Numbered from the stretch's first letter, positions 41,411 to 52,236 are shown. The stretch is 64,000 nt of DNA from Massilibacteroides sp. (GCF_028705895.1 NZ_JAQWCQ010000001.1:62001-126000), one strand, 5' to 3'. Notes: generated by a model from the letters alone, not told the origin. Numbers and translations are program-made.

Positions 41411-42532
41411 ATGAAGAATCGCATCGTAAAGAAAATCCTACGTATCGTGTTACTTGTTCTCGTAGGAGCGGCAGTAATCGGAACATTCTATTTCTTGTGG
41501 AAAAAGGCTCAACCCGTAATAACGGTCTATGAGGTTGTTACCCCGGCTAATGATACGATAAAAACCAAGACAGTGGCAACAGGAAATGTTGAACCTCGTT
41601 ATGAAGTGCTTATCAAACCTCAGATTTCAGGTATTATATCTGAACTGACTAAGGAAGCCGGACAGATGATCAAAGAAGGAGAGATTATAGCACGTATTAA
41701 GGTTATTCCGGAAATGGTGCAATTGAACAGTGCCGAGTCTCGCGTTAATATTGCTAATATATCGCTTAAACAAGTAGAAGAAGTTTACCAGCGTGATGAA
41801 CAATTATTTAATAGCGGAGTGGTTTCAAGAGAAGATTTTGAAACGTCAAAGGCCAGCTTTCTAAAAGCAAAAGAAGAACGTGATAACGCGCAGAGTGCAT
41901 TGGAAATTATCCGCGACGGTATTGCGAAAAACTCAAAAGTGGCCAGTACTACTCAGATACGAAGTACGATCACAGGTATGATTCTTGATGTGCCGGTGAA
42001 GGTTGGAAACTCCGTGATCCAGTCAAATAACTTTAATGATGGAACGACGATTGCGACAGTCGCCAATATGAACGACATGATCTTCAGAGGAAATGTAGAT
42101 GAAACTGAGATTGGTCGTATCCACGAAGGTATGCCGATCAAACTGACGATCGGGGCAATGGAAAGTGCCACATTCGATGCTGTGCTTGAATATGTGTCGC
42201 CTAAAGGAGTCGAAAAGAACGGAGCAATTCAGTTCGAGATCAAAGCAGCTGTTACTATTCCGGATGAAACATTTATTCGTGCAGGATATAGCGCGAATGC
42301 AGAAATTGTACTGAAACAAGCTTACGATGTATTAGCTATCCCTGAAAACTGTGTGGAATTTTCCGGAGATTCTGCCTTTGTACAACTTGTTACACAAGAA
42401 ACACCGGAGCAGAAATTTGAAAAGAAATACATTAAGACAGGCTTGTCTGATGGGATAAAAATTGAGATTTTAGAAGGACTTACTTCTGCAGATAAGATAC
42501 GTGGTTCAGCAATTGATCCGAACAAAAAATAA
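41411..42532 (+). CDS. HlyD/RND-type periplasmic adaptor
   Basis: N-terminal TM, biotinyl-lipoyl-like hairpin (VEPRYEVLIKPQISGIISELTKEAGQMIKEGEIIARI). Confidence 0.92.
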   Translation: MKNRIVKKILRIVLLVLVGAAVIGTFYFLWKKAQPVITVYEVVTPANDTIKTKTVATGNVEPRYEVLIKPQISGIISELTKEAGQMIKEGEIIARIKVIPEMVQLNSAESRVNIANISLKQVEEVYQRDEQLFNSGVVSREDFETSKASFLKAKEERDNAQSALEIIRDGIAKNSKVASTTQIRSTITGMILDVPVKVGNSVIQSNNFNDGTTIATVANMNDMIFRGNVDETEIGRIHEGMPIKLTIGAMESATFDAVLEYVSPKGVEKNGAIQFEIKAAVTIPDETFIRAGYSANAEIVLKQAYDVLAIPENCVEFSGDSAFVQLVTQETPEQKFEKKYIKTGLSDGIKIEILEGLTSADKIRGSAIDPNKK

Positions 42533-42555
42533 TAACCAATCAGAATCAGCGTAAG

Positions 42556-43899
42556 ATGAAAAAAATAGTATATATCCTTCCCGCTCTCCTGCTTTCCTGG
42601 AACGTAGGAGCGCAGGAAAGCGTAAAAAAATGGACATTAGAAGAATGCATCAATCATGCGATTGCTAATAATATTGATTTAAAGCAACAGGAACAACAGC
42701 GGGCTGCAAGCGAGGTAGATCTGAATACGAGTAAAAACAGCTGGTTGCCTGATCTGAATGCTTCATTAGGGCAGAATTTTGACTTCGGTCGGTCTCCATC
42801 CAAAGACGGAACGATTGTGGATCGAAATTCGTCAAACTCTTCTGCTTATATTGGAATAAGCATGCCGATATTTGATGGCTTTAAGATCAGGAACGATATA
42901 GCGGCACGTAAATTAGACCTGCAAGCGGCAACAGAAACGCTGAATAAAGCGAAAGAAGATCTGGCTATTGGAGTTGCATCTTATTTCTTGCAGGTTCTTT
43001 ATAATAAAGAAATGCTGACCGTTGCTGAACTACAGCTCGATCTTACTTCTCGTCAGGTAGTACGTACTGAAGAATTAGTAAAAGCCGGTCGTGTTCCTCT
43101 ATCTAATTTATACGATATAAAGGCTCAATTAGCAAAGGAAGAAGCGACGTTAGTGGAAGCCCGGAATAATGTAAATCTGGCTTTACTGGATCTTGCTCAG
43201 GGATTAGAACTCGAACGGGAGACATCTTATTTCGATATCGAAGCACCTACAATAGATGATGCGGTTGAAAAATACATCAGTAGCATTCTACCTCCGACCA
43301 ATGTATATGAAAGTGCCGTAGCTGTTAAACCTCAGATTAAATCTCAGGAGTATCTATTAGAAAGCAGTAAAAAAACATTGAAGATTGCTCAGGCCGGTTA
43401 TTTGCCTAAGCTTAATCTTAACGCAAGTTATAGTAACGGATATTATCATTATAGTGGTGATGATGTAACAAACGTACCGTTTAATGATCAGTTAAAACAA
43501 AACGAACGGAAAACGATCGGGTTTAGCCTTTCAATCCCTATTTTCAATCGTTTTCAGGTACGCAACAGTGTTCGCAGCGCAAGAATTAATATCATTAACA
43601 GAGAGTTGGCATTAGAGAACAGCAAGAAGGTACTTTATAAAGAAATCCAACAAGCGTATCATAACGCTACAGCTTCACAAGAAAAGTATATAGCCGCAGG
43701 AAAGGCTGTTGATGCCGGTAAAGAAGCTCTTTCATATGCAGAAGAGAAGTATAAAACAGGAAAAAGCTCTGTCTATGAATTTAACGAAGCAAAAACAAAA
43801 TATGCGCAGAGTCTCGCAGAACAAGCACAAGCAAAATATAACTTTATATTTCGGGCAAAAATCCTGGACTTTTATAACGGGAGCCCGATTACTCTTTAA
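42556..43899 (+). CDS. TolC-family outer membrane efflux protein
   Basis: Signal peptide; WTLEECINHAIANNIDLKQQEQQRAASEVDL; two OEP repeats. Confidence 0.94.
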   Translation: MKKIVYILPALLLSWNVGAQESVKKWTLEECINHAIANNIDLKQQEQQRAASEVDLNTSKNSWLPDLNASLGQNFDFGRSPSKDGTIVDRNSSNSSAYIGISMPIFDGFKIRNDIAARKLDLQAATETLNKAKEDLAIGVASYFLQVLYNKEMLTVAELQLDLTSRQVVRTEELVKAGRVPLSNLYDIKAQLAKEEATLVEARNNVNLALLDLAQGLELERETSYFDIEAPTIDDAVEKYISSILPPTNVYESAVAVKPQIKSQEYLLESSKKTLKIAQAGYLPKLNLNASYSNGYYHYSGDDVTNVPFNDQLKQNERKTIGFSLSIPIFNRFQVRNSVRSARINIINRELALENSKKVLYKEIQQAYHNATASQEKYIAAGKAVDAGKEALSYAEEKYKTGKSSVYEFNEAKTKYAQSLAEQAQAKYNFIFRAKILDFYNGSPITL

Positions 43900-43923
43900 G
43901 ATTTGTTGATAAATACACATTCT

Positions 43924-43956
43924 AAAAAGGCCCCTCTGCGATAGAGCGGCCTTTTT
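43924..43956. terminator. Terminator between the tolC-like gene and nagB (convergent)
   Basis: AAAAAGGCC-CCTCTGCGATAGAGC-GGCCTTTTT. Confidence 0.75.
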
Positions 43957-43979
43957 GCATTATACTCAATATTATTCCT

Positions 43980-44792
43980 TTATTTCAATAAACTATCCGG
44001 GCAGAGATTAGCTCCTTCAATATCTTTGAAATAATTGTAAGTACCTACTTTTAGTTCGGCACAAGCAGCCTCATCGCAAACGATGATGCCTTTCTCGTGC
44101 AACTGAAGGGCTGTTATTGTCCACATTTGGTTTACGGCTCCTTCTACAGCCTGTTGCAATGCACGTGCCTTTCCGTGTCCGTTTACCATGATCAACACTT
44201 CTTTTGCATCGAGTATTGTTCCTACACCAACGGTTACAGAAGTTTTAGGTACTTTATTTATATCATTGTCAAAAAAGCGAGAATTCGCAATAATCGTATC
44301 AGCGGTTAATGTCTTAACTCTGGTACGTGAAGACAATGAAGATCCGGGTTCGTTAAAGGCAATATGTCCGTCAGGTCCAATACCTCCAAGGAACAGATCC
44401 ACCCCTCCGGCAGCTTTCATTTTTGCTTCGTAAGCAGCACATTCAGCCGCAAGATCCGGTGCGTTTCCGTTCAGAATATTCACATTGGCCGGATTGATAT
44501 CCACATGATTAAAGAAGTTGGTCCACATAAACGTGTGATAACTCTGCGGATGATCTTTCGGCAACCCAACATATTCATCCATATTGAATGTGATCACATT
44601 CTTAAACGATACTTTACCTTGTTTATTTAATTCGATCAGGCGTTTGTACATTCCTAAAGGAGATGAACCTGTCGGTAAACCAAGTACAAAAGGTTTTTCT
44701 GCGGTAGGATTTGCTTTGTTTATTTTTGCCGCTACGTAATTACCTGCCCAGGCAGATATTTGCCCATAGTCCGGCTCAATGATCAATCTCAT
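43980..44792 (-). CDS. nagB: Glucosamine-6-phosphate deaminase
   Basis: [79 protein letters not shown]. Confidence 0.97.
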   Translation of the reverse strand: MRLIIEPDYGQISAWAGNYVAAKINKANPTAEKPFVLGLPTGSSPLGMYKRLIELNKQGKVSFKNVITFNMDEYVGLPKDHPQSYHTFMWTNFFNHVDINPANVNILNGNAPDLAAECAAYEAKMKAAGGVDLFLGGIGPDGHIAFNEPGSSLSSRTRVKTLTADTIIANSRFFDNDINKVPKTSVTVGVGTILDAKEVLIMVNGHGKARALQQAVEGAVNQMWTITALQLHEKGIIVCDEAACAELKVGTYNYFKDIEGANLCPDSLLK

Positions 44793-44818
44793 AGTATTTG
44801 TGTTTTTTGTTGATAAAA

Positions 44819-46012
44819 TTAATTCCCTTTTACTTTTTCGGCTACGGCTTTTCCTAATTCAAGACAAGCTTCATAATTTGCTTCGGCAAGCGCATGCTTT
44901 TGTTCAACAGGTATTCCGGTTGTTTCCCAACCCATTTTCTCGCCAAAAGCAGCTAATTTCTTTACAGCAGCGCCAGACCAGGTAAATGAACCGAAATAAC
45001 TATACACGCGATTCTTTACTTCACGAATTTCAATCTTGTCCAAAATCGATTCGATTTCCGGAAATACCTGATTAGAATAAGTTGGTGAACCAATTATTAA
45101 CCCTTTATATTTGAATACGTCGCGTAGTATTTCAGAACCACTACTCTTGCTGACATTGTGTAAGACAATGTTTTTAATACCATTCTCGGAAAGAGCAAAG
45201 GCGATTGTTTCCGCCATCTGTTCGGTATTACCATACATACTGCCGTAAATCATCGTTACTCCTTCTTCTCCTTCATAACGGCTTAAACGATCATATGTAC
45301 CAATGGCCTCTTTTACATGTTCACGCCATACGGGGCCATGCGTAGAACAAATCGTCTTTACTTCTATCTTGCTTAATTTCTGCAACGCGCGTTGTACCGG
45401 ATTTCCGTATTTCCCTACGATACAAGCATAATAACGGCACATTTCGTCCCAATGGTGCGTCAGGTTTATTTCTGAGTCAATTACCCCTCCGTCTAAAGTG
45501 CCGAAAGTACCGAAAGCATCAGCAGAGAATAAAATCTTCTCTGTTGTTTCGTAGGCAAACATAACCTCCGGCCAGTGAACCATCGGAGCCATGTAGAAAA
45601 CAAATTCATGCTTCCCGGTATTCAATACAGAGCCTTCTTTTACTTCGTACAAACCGGTTGTAATGCCATGATAACCTTGCAACATGTTGAATGTCGTCTT
45701 GTTACCGACTATTTGCACGTCCGGATATTGCTGACGTAACAGGCGAATACTCCCTGCGTGATCCGGTTCCATGTGATTTACGATCAAATAATCCAGCGGA
45801 CGTCCGTTCAATGCATCCGCCACTTTTTTCAGAAACACATCGGAATAGCATACATCTACCGTATCTACGAGTACACTTTTTTCATCTACAATCAAGTAAG
45901 AGTTGTAAGTAACACCATAGGGCAAAGGCCAAAGATTTTCGAACGCTGCTTTCTGGCGATCATTTACTCCTACATAATAAATGCTGTCTGCTATTTCTTT
46001 TAACTTATACAT
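44819..46012 (-). CDS. FprA-family A-type flavoprotein (flavodiiron protein)
   Basis: Metallo-beta-lactamase-like domain HMEPDHAGS plus flavodoxin domain [18 protein letters not shown]. Confidence 0.94.
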   Translation of the reverse strand: MYKLKEIADSIYYVGVNDRQKAAFENLWPLPYGVTYNSYLIVDEKSVLVDTVDVCYSDVFLKKVADALNGRPLDYLIVNHMEPDHAGSIRLLRQQYPDVQIVGNKTTFNMLQGYHGITTGLYEVKEGSVLNTGKHEFVFYMAPMVHWPEVMFAYETTEKILFSADAFGTFGTLDGGVIDSEINLTHHWDEMCRYYACIVGKYGNPVQRALQKLSKIEVKTICSTHGPVWREHVKEAIGTYDRLSRYEGEEGVTMIYGSMYGNTEQMAETIAFALSENGIKNIVLHNVSKSSGSEILRDVFKYKGLIIGSPTYSNQVFPEIESILDKIEIREVKNRVYSYFGSFTWSGAAVKKLAAFGEKMGWETTGIPVEQKHALAEANYEACLELGKAVAEKVKGN

Positions 46013-46025
46013 ATATAACTAATTA

Positions 46026-46841
46026 TTATTTTGTCTTGAGTGCCCGCCAAATACTCCAGCATCCTAACAGTACAAAAGGAATACTCAGCAATTGTCCCAT
46101 ATTCAGAGTCATATTCGCTTCAAAAGCTTCCTGGTCGTTTTTCAGATATTCAATGAAGAAACGGCTAACAAAAATTCCTAACATAAAAACTCCGAATATA
46201 AGTCCTTCCTTCTTATATGCATCTTTCTTAAAATATAACCACATACATATAGCAAATGTTATAAGATAACATCCCGCTTCGTATAATTGTGTCGGGTGAC
46301 TCGGCGCAGAAAAGATCGGTTCAGCTCCTTGTTTCCACGCATGCAGGTTTTCAATAAACCGAAAACCCCACGGTTTGTCCGTAGGGTGTCCATATACTTC
46401 GTGATTCATCAGGTTGCCGAGGCGTATCATGGCTGCTACAAGTCCGGTGGGTACCACCAATTTGTCGAATGTCCACATCATACTCTTGTGCGTCACCCGT
46501 TTCGAGTAGAAATACGTTCCGATGATAATCCCCAGTGTACCTCCATGACTGGCCAATCCTCCTTCCCATACTTTCAGTATCTCAATCGGGTTTGCGAGAT
46601 AATATTCCGGAGCATAAAACAAGCAGTGGCCTAAACGAGCACCTATTACAGTACCCAGCATGGTATAGATAAAAAGAGAATCCAACCAAGCCGGAGGAAG
46701 TTTTTCGTTCTTCCACATTTTGGCTACAATCCAGTAACCGATAGCAAATCCGACTGCAAAGGCTAATCCATACCAACGTATCTCGCGAGAGCCGATGGTA
46801 AAGATTGCCGGATCAACAGTCCATGTGATGAATGATAACAT
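46026..46841 (-). CDS. lgt: Prolipoprotein diacylglyceryl transferase
   Basis: REIRWYGLAFAVGFAIGYW; MIRLGNLMNHEVYGHPTDKPWGFRF; HPTQLYEA. Confidence 0.96.
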   Translation of the reverse strand: MLSFITWTVDPAIFTIGSREIRWYGLAFAVGFAIGYWIVAKMWKNEKLPPAWLDSLFIYTMLGTVIGARLGHCLFYAPEYYLANPIEILKVWEGGLASHGGTLGIIIGTYFYSKRVTHKSMMWTFDKLVVPTGLVAAMIRLGNLMNHEVYGHPTDKPWGFRFIENLHAWKQGAEPIFSAPSHPTQLYEAGCYLITFAICMWLYFKKDAYKKEGLIFGVFMLGIFVSRFFIEYLKNDQEAFEANMTLNMGQLLSIPFVLLGCWSIWRALKTK

Positions 46842-46843
46842 AG

Positions 46844-47740
46844 TTAAACTAATCTTTTAATTAAAACTTCTTTATCTCCGAAGAGCATATCAATTACCGG
46901 AATCTCTATCATCGTATAAGCTCCTGGAGCTTGTTTCATACTGGCACGAGCCACTGCAACTAATATTTGCGCAGTCAATGCCGGATTATTGATCTTCATG
47001 TTAAAATCGACCAATTGGTTCTGTGTCTTACCTGAAACTCCTTTACGGGTAAGATGTACGCCGTGTCCCATATCAAGTAAATTATCAACAGACTCAACCT
47101 GCATAACATGTGTTTCATCATGCGCAAAATAGTCGTCCGCTTTAATTGCAGCAGCAACCTGTTTAAAGTCATAACCCTCTTTTACTTCGATATATACCAT
47201 ACGACGATGAATGCCTGTACCCACAGGTATAGTCATACTTAAAGCCGCCTTAACTCCTTCAATCGCCTTTACGGCAACAGTATGTCCCATACTCATTCCC
47301 GGTCCGAAATTCGTATAGGTAATTCCTTTCGGAACCATCGCTTCAAGTAAAGCACGAACCACAGAATCACTTCCCGGATCCCAACCGGCAGAAATGATAG
47401 AAACGGCATTATGCGCTTTCGCTACTTCATTCAACGAACGACGTAACTCAACGATACCACCATGTATATCAAAACTATCAACCGTATTTATGCCTAAAGC
47501 AAGCATTTCTTTTGCAAATGCTTCCACTTGTCTTGTCGGAGTGGCCAATACTGCAACATCAACTTTATCAAGTTCTGTTATCTTATCTGTTACCTTATAC
47601 GGTTTTAACTCCAACGGAACATCCTGAGGGTTGCGTCTTACAACTCCCGCTACTTCGAAATCTTCGCTGGCTTCTAATGCCTCAAGTACGTATCGGCCAA
47701 TATTTCCATAACCGACAATGGCTGCTCTAATCTTTTTCAT
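46844..47740 (-). CDS. ddh: Meso-diaminopimelate D-dehydrogenase
   Basis: MKKIRAAIVGYGNIGRYVLEALEASEDFEVAGVVRR; SAGWDPGSDSVVRALLEAM; FGPGMSMGHTVAVKAI. Confidence 0.95.
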   Translation of the reverse strand: MKKIRAAIVGYGNIGRYVLEALEASEDFEVAGVVRRNPQDVPLELKPYKVTDKITELDKVDVAVLATPTRQVEAFAKEMLALGINTVDSFDIHGGIVELRRSLNEVAKAHNAVSIISAGWDPGSDSVVRALLEAMVPKGITYTNFGPGMSMGHTVAVKAIEGVKAALSMTIPVGTGIHRRMVYIEVKEGYDFKQVAAAIKADDYFAHDETHVMQVESVDNLLDMGHGVHLTRKGVSGKTQNQLVDFNMKINNPALTAQILVAVARASMKQAPGAYTMIEIPVIDMLFGDKEVLIKRLV

Positions 47741-47818
47741 GTAATACTTACGTTGTGTTTGTGTTAGGCTACAAAGTTAACGATAAATCAGAGCCCACCA
47801 ACGGTTGAATTTCTTGTT

Positions 47819-48814
47819 TTACTTTTTTATATAATCCTTAGGAAAAGTAGTCTCCTGAGTTACGCCCGCAGCTGTGCGTATCCAGGTACGGAATCCACGC
47901 TCTCCTTCTGTTAATTCAATAACGCGCGCTCCATTCGGAAGATCGTTATATACCGTATCTCCTCCTGAATAACGGCCATAGGCTAATATAATTCCATGCC
48001 AGTTAACGGCATAATCGTTATTATGATCGTGACCGACAAACGTTCCCATCACGTCTCCGGATTGTTTCATTGCAGTGAACATACCCGTGTTTAGTTGAGG
48101 AGGACAAGATTTTTCGCGACGGATGCCATATAACTGAGCTGCTTCATCAGATGCCGCCTGTGCATATTCCGGTAACGGTATATGGAAAAAGGCTAATGCA
48201 GGTAATGGAGTTCCGTTATTGTTTTTTGTAAATTCCGCACTTTGTTTTAAATACCAGTTAATCTGATCAAAATTAAAGAATCCGTATCCTTTCACTCCTT
48301 CAATTGTAGAATAAGCATGTGAGTCAAGGCAATAAAGAACAGCTTCATCCTTAGAGCCCGAAGAACCTTTTACCTTTAAGATGTAATTTCCTACCCCCGA
48401 CAGGTTCGGCTCATCTGCAGTCAGACTATTCGGAAATTCGTCCGAAATTTTTATTAATTCTTCGCGGCTGACTTCAAACTCGTCATCATGGTTCCCGAAA
48501 AGAATTGAAAACGGAATATCATGACTTGCTACTGCTTTCAATACTGACCTTAGATTCTCTACAGCCGGTTTGCTATAGATAATATCACCTGTCAGAATGA
48601 TCATGTCCGGTTTTTCGTCTTTAATCACCTGATCAATGCGTTCGAAAGCTATCGCCGAATTCGGGTCCTGATATTTTACATGCAGATCGGTGAACTGTAC
48701 TACCTTAAATTTTTTGTTGCCGTTAAACTTCAATTGAGTTTTTTGGGCGAATACGGATACTCCCATGCTTGCCACGAGCAGCAGAGAAAATAATAAGCTG
48801 AATTTCTGTTTCAT
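47819..48814 (-). CDS. Secreted metallophosphoesterase
   Basis: Signal peptide; VVQFTDLHV, ILTGDIIY, FGNHDDE, FVGHDHNND. Confidence 0.92.
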   Translation of the reverse strand: MKQKFSLLFSLLLVASMGVSVFAQKTQLKFNGNKKFKVVQFTDLHVKYQDPNSAIAFERIDQVIKDEKPDMIILTGDIIYSKPAVENLRSVLKAVASHDIPFSILFGNHDDEFEVSREELIKISDEFPNSLTADEPNLSGVGNYILKVKGSSGSKDEAVLYCLDSHAYSTIEGVKGYGFFNFDQINWYLKQSAEFTKNNNGTPLPALAFFHIPLPEYAQAASDEAAQLYGIRREKSCPPQLNTGMFTAMKQSGDVMGTFVGHDHNNDYAVNWHGIILAYGRYSGGDTVYNDLPNGARVIELTEGERGFRTWIRTAAGVTQETTFPKDYIKK

Positions 48815-48844
48815 TTTTTGTTTTGTTTTAGCGTTTTGTTTAAG

Positions 48845-49837
48845 TTATTTTTTATCAAAAAAAGCGTCAAAAGCATGGGCTGAAGGGCGAAAATCCAGTC
48901 GTTTTACAAATTCGCAGGATTCTTTTGCCCCATGCTCCCTGTCCATTGCACTGTCTTCCCATTCTACAGACAAAGGACCTTGATAATTTATTGTATTCAA
49001 AGCACGTATAATCTCTTCAAAATTAATCCGTCCACGACCTACGCTTCTGAAATTCCAGAAACGACGCGGATCACCGAATGTAACGTAACCACCAAACACC
49101 CCTGCTTCCTTGGGCGTGTCGCTCCAATAGACATCTTTCATATGCACATGGAATATCCGGTCGGAAAAACGGTAAATAAATTCGACATAATCTACTCCCT
49201 GATATCCCAGATGACTCGGATCGTAATTAAACCCGAAAGCCGGATGGTAATTTACCGCTTTCAATGCACGTTCCGCCGTAACGATGTCAAAAGCTATTTC
49301 AGTAGGATGTACCTCAAGAGCAAAACGAACGCCCAATTTCTGATAAGCATCTAAAATCGGAGTAAAGCGTTTTGCAAAATCTTCAAAACCTCTGTTCACC
49401 ATTCCTTCCGTTACAGGCGGGAAAGAGTATAAATAATGCCAGATAGAACTGCCGGTAAATCCTACGACAGTCTTCAATCCCAGTTGAGCTGCAACCTCTC
49501 CTGTTCGTATCAACTCAGCCGCTGCACGTTGGCGAACCCCTTCCGGATCTCCGTCTCCATAAATATAATCGGGCAATATAGCCTTGTGTCGTTCATCAAT
49601 AATATCACAAACAGCCTGACCGATCAGATGGCTGGATATGGTATGTAATTGTAGATTGTATTTTTTCAGTAAAGCCTTTATGTCATCAAAATAAGCCGGT
49701 TCTTTACTATGAATATCCAAGTGGTCAGGAAGTCCGAGCTCAAGCCCGTCATATCCAAAACTCTTTGCCTTTTCACAAACGGTTTCTAAATCAAGGTCTC
49801 CCCATTGTAGGGAATACAAAGTTACAGGACGTGCCAT
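48845..49837 (-). CDS. Sugar phosphate isomerase/epimerase (xylose isomerase-like TIM barrel)
   Basis: AKSFGYDGLELGLPDHLD; FNYDPSHLGYQGVDYVEFIYRFSDRIFHVHMKDV; GPLSVEWEDSAMDREHGA. Confidence 0.9.
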   Translation of the reverse strand: MARPVTLYSLQWGDLDLETVCEKAKSFGYDGLELGLPDHLDIHSKEPAYFDDIKALLKKYNLQLHTISSHLIGQAVCDIIDERHKAILPDYIYGDGDPEGVRQRAAAELIRTGEVAAQLGLKTVVGFTGSSIWHYLYSFPPVTEGMVNRGFEDFAKRFTPILDAYQKLGVRFALEVHPTEIAFDIVTAERALKAVNYHPAFGFNYDPSHLGYQGVDYVEFIYRFSDRIFHVHMKDVYWSDTPKEAGVFGGYVTFGDPRRFWNFRSVGRGRINFEEIIRALNTINYQGPLSVEWEDSAMDREHGAKESCEFVKRLDFRPSAHAFDAFFDKK

Positions 49838-50003
49838 GTTATTCGTGTGTTTTAGCTGGTTAATAAAATCAGATTTTTACAAATCTAATAATTAATGTAT
49901 TGTCAGCGGGGGATTCTATTCTTAATATTTTAAAAATTGAAAAAGATACATTTACTTTGTGCCCTGAAAGAATATTTTATAATCAAAACCAAACGAAGAA
50001 AAA

Positions 50004-50942
50004 ATGAGTATTTTACGTTTTATTATTGCAGGCATTCTTATGACTGCTGTTCTGTTGTTTTCCTGTTCTGAAAAAGAAAAAAACATCTCCGTTCACGAAT
50101 TACACAAGATCTGTATTGAGCTAAAAAAGGATATCAGCATCTTGCCTTTTACCACCACAAAGAGTATTCCATCATATAATCCTGCCGATCCGCGTTCTGC
50201 TGCCGAACAAGAAAATCCGGCGTTGTTTTCAAAGATAGAATACATTGTATATCATAAAGAGAGCGGAGCTATTGTTAAACATCACACGCTGACTGATGAA
50301 AATTCGGACGACTTCGGGGATTATGTATATGACGAGCTCGAACTGGGGGAATATACCATCGTTTTGTTTGCTCATTCTGCATCTGATATAACGTTGACCG
50401 GTAATCTGTTGACTACCACAGAGGTTTCCGATTCTTTCTACGCACTTGAAGAAGTAAACATCGAACGTAATAACGATGGAAGTCCGATAGAAATGGTCTT
50501 GAAACGTATTGTTTCACGAGTTGAATTGGTGGGTGTTAAGAAAATGCCTGCCGATGCATCAAAATTTGTGTTGGAGATAGCAGAACAATATAATCAAGCT
50601 GATTTAAAAACGGGTGAGGGTGTTACTCCCAGATTATTACGTAAAGAATATGTAATTGCAGGAGGAACAGAACCTGAAGATAATTCGTTGTATATGTTCC
50701 ATACGTTTGTGCCCAAACCTTTACAAGGAGACACCAGTTTTCTGAGTAAAATCAAACTAATTACGCTCAATGCACAGGAAGACACCTTGCATACCATAGA
50801 CCTTCATTCCGTTCCGGTCATGAGAAACCGCATCACACGTTATACCGGAAGCTTATATGCTCCGAACACCATAGACAATACATTGCAATTAGAGATTGAA
50901 GATTATGGTCTTTGGAAAGATACGATACAGGTGCCTTTTTAA
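50004..50942 (+). CDS. FimB/Mfa2-family fimbrial anchor-like lipoprotein
   Basis: Lipobox LLFSCSE; YDELELGEYTIVLFAHSAS and VLKRIVSRVELVGVKKMP pattern of FimB/Mfa2-type proteins. Confidence 0.7.
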   Translation: MSILRFIIAGILMTAVLLFSCSEKEKNISVHELHKICIELKKDISILPFTTTKSIPSYNPADPRSAAEQENPALFSKIEYIVYHKESGAIVKHHTLTDENSDDFGDYVYDELELGEYTIVLFAHSASDITLTGNLLTTTEVSDSFYALEEVNIERNNDGSPIEMVLKRIVSRVELVGVKKMPADASKFVLEIAEQYNQADLKTGEGVTPRLLRKEYVIAGGTEPEDNSLYMFHTFVPKPLQGDTSFLSKIKLITLNAQEDTLHTIDLHSVPVMRNRITRYTGSLYAPNTIDNTLQLEIEDYGLWKDTIQVPF

Positions 50943-50949
50943 AAACCAC

Positions 50950-51753
50950 CTAATTCTCTTTTCCGTATAAGTCCTGCATGATAAGTCCCGCAAGTGTAAA
51001 TCCGAAAATAGCGGTTGTATGTGCCATCGTTCCGTTAATCCGGGCTTTCAGACTGCACCATTCATGGTTGACTAAATCGGGATCTCCCGGCCCATTATTC
51101 GTTTTGGGGCATAGGCATTTCTCTGTGCCGCAAGACGAATTTGAGCCTTTATTCTCTAAAAGTTCCTCACTGAAAACACACTTGAACTTTTTGGCCGGCT
51201 TTTCTCCTTTTTTCATCTTCCGCCTTAAAGCAGCCGCAAGCGGACATCCCTTTACCTTCCAGAATTCAGCAACCTGTATCTTCAACGGATCTAACTTTAA
51301 GGCAGCTCCCATAGAAGAAATAAAGACGGCGTTTGTCCGGGTAGCCCGGCGTATCAAATCCGCTTTATTCTCCAAACTGTCGATCGCGTCAACAATATAA
51401 TCGTAGGAGTCTAACTGAAATGAAGCGGCGGTATCGGCTTCGTAGATTTGCTGAAGAGCCGTAATCTCCGCTTTCGGATTAATTTCCATCAAACGGGCTT
51501 TCAGGACATCAACCTTGACCTGCCCGACAGTCTTCGTCGTAGCCATCAGTTGCCGGTTAATGTTTGTTACACAAACCCTGTCGGAATCGACGATTGTCAG
51601 ATGACGAATCCCTGATCGTATCAGGCTTTCGGCGCACCAACTGCCAACTCCGCCAACACCGAAAATAACAACTCTGGCATTACCGATTCTATCCATCACC
51701 GTGTTGCCCACTAATAATTCGGTACGATTAAACAAGCCGCGTTCTATACCCAT
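50950..51753 (-). CDS. tcdA: tRNA threonylcarbamoyladenosine dehydratase (ThiF/E1-like)
   Basis: MGIERGLFNRTELLVGNTVMDRIGNARVVIFGVGGVGSWCAESLIRSGI; the C-terminal Cys-rich loop matches this family. The ORF track start at 51807 is probably too far upstream. Confidence 0.9.
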   Translation of the reverse strand: MGIERGLFNRTELLVGNTVMDRIGNARVVIFGVGGVGSWCAESLIRSGIRHLTIVDSDRVCVTNINRQLMATTKTVGQVKVDVLKARLMEINPKAEITALQQIYEADTAASFQLDSYDYIVDAIDSLENKADLIRRATRTNAVFISSMGAALKLDPLKIQVAEFWKVKGCPLAAALRRKMKKGEKPAKKFKCVFSEELLENKGSNSSCGTEKCLCPKTNNGPGDPDLVNHEWCSLKARINGTMAHTTAIFGFTLAGLIMQDLYGKEN

Positions 51754-51963
51754 TTTTCTTTTTTCTGAATTCGGAATGCAAAAGTACAATAAATCCGAAC
51801 GTTGCAAAATAGCGGGAATACGTAATTCACAAAGGCTTACAGCATTTGTCTTTTTTATGTTCGCGTTAAATTTTATTCACAAAAAGGAAGCATCCATTAA
51901 ATCACTACACATGTTATATTTGTGACGACAGATTAATAAAAACAACTAAACAGGTATTAAACG

Positions 51964-52182
51964 ATGAAAAAGTTAATGATTTCAGCCATTATGGCATTTG
52001 CACTTATGACATCAGTTAGCGTAATGGCGCAAGACAATAAGAAGAAAGATGCTGACACCAAGGCAAAAACAGAAGCTTGCTGTAAAAAAGACGCAGATAA
52101 GAAAGGAGATAAAAAAGATTGCTGCAAGAAAGAAGGAGATAAGAAAGCTTGTTGCTCTAAAAAAGAAGAGCCAAAGAAATAA
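51964..52182 (+). CDS. Secreted Lys-rich small protein with three vicinal Cys pairs (72 aa)
   Basis: Signal peptide MKKLMISAIMAFALMTSVSVMAQ then DNKKKDADTKAKTEACCKKDADKKGDKKDCCKKEGDKKACCSKKEEPKK; followed by a strong terminator. Confidence 0.8.
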   Translation: MKKLMISAIMAFALMTSVSVMAQDNKKKDADTKAKTEACCKKDADKKGDKKDCCKKEGDKKACCSKKEEPKK

Positions 52183-52199
52183 GTTTTATTTGACAAATA

Positions 52200-52236
52200 C
52201 AAAAGCCCGGAGCCTCGTCGTTTCCGGGCTTTTTTT
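52200..52236 (+). terminator. Rho-independent terminator
   Basis: AAAAGCCCGGA...TTCCGGGCTTTTTTT. Confidence 0.85.
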
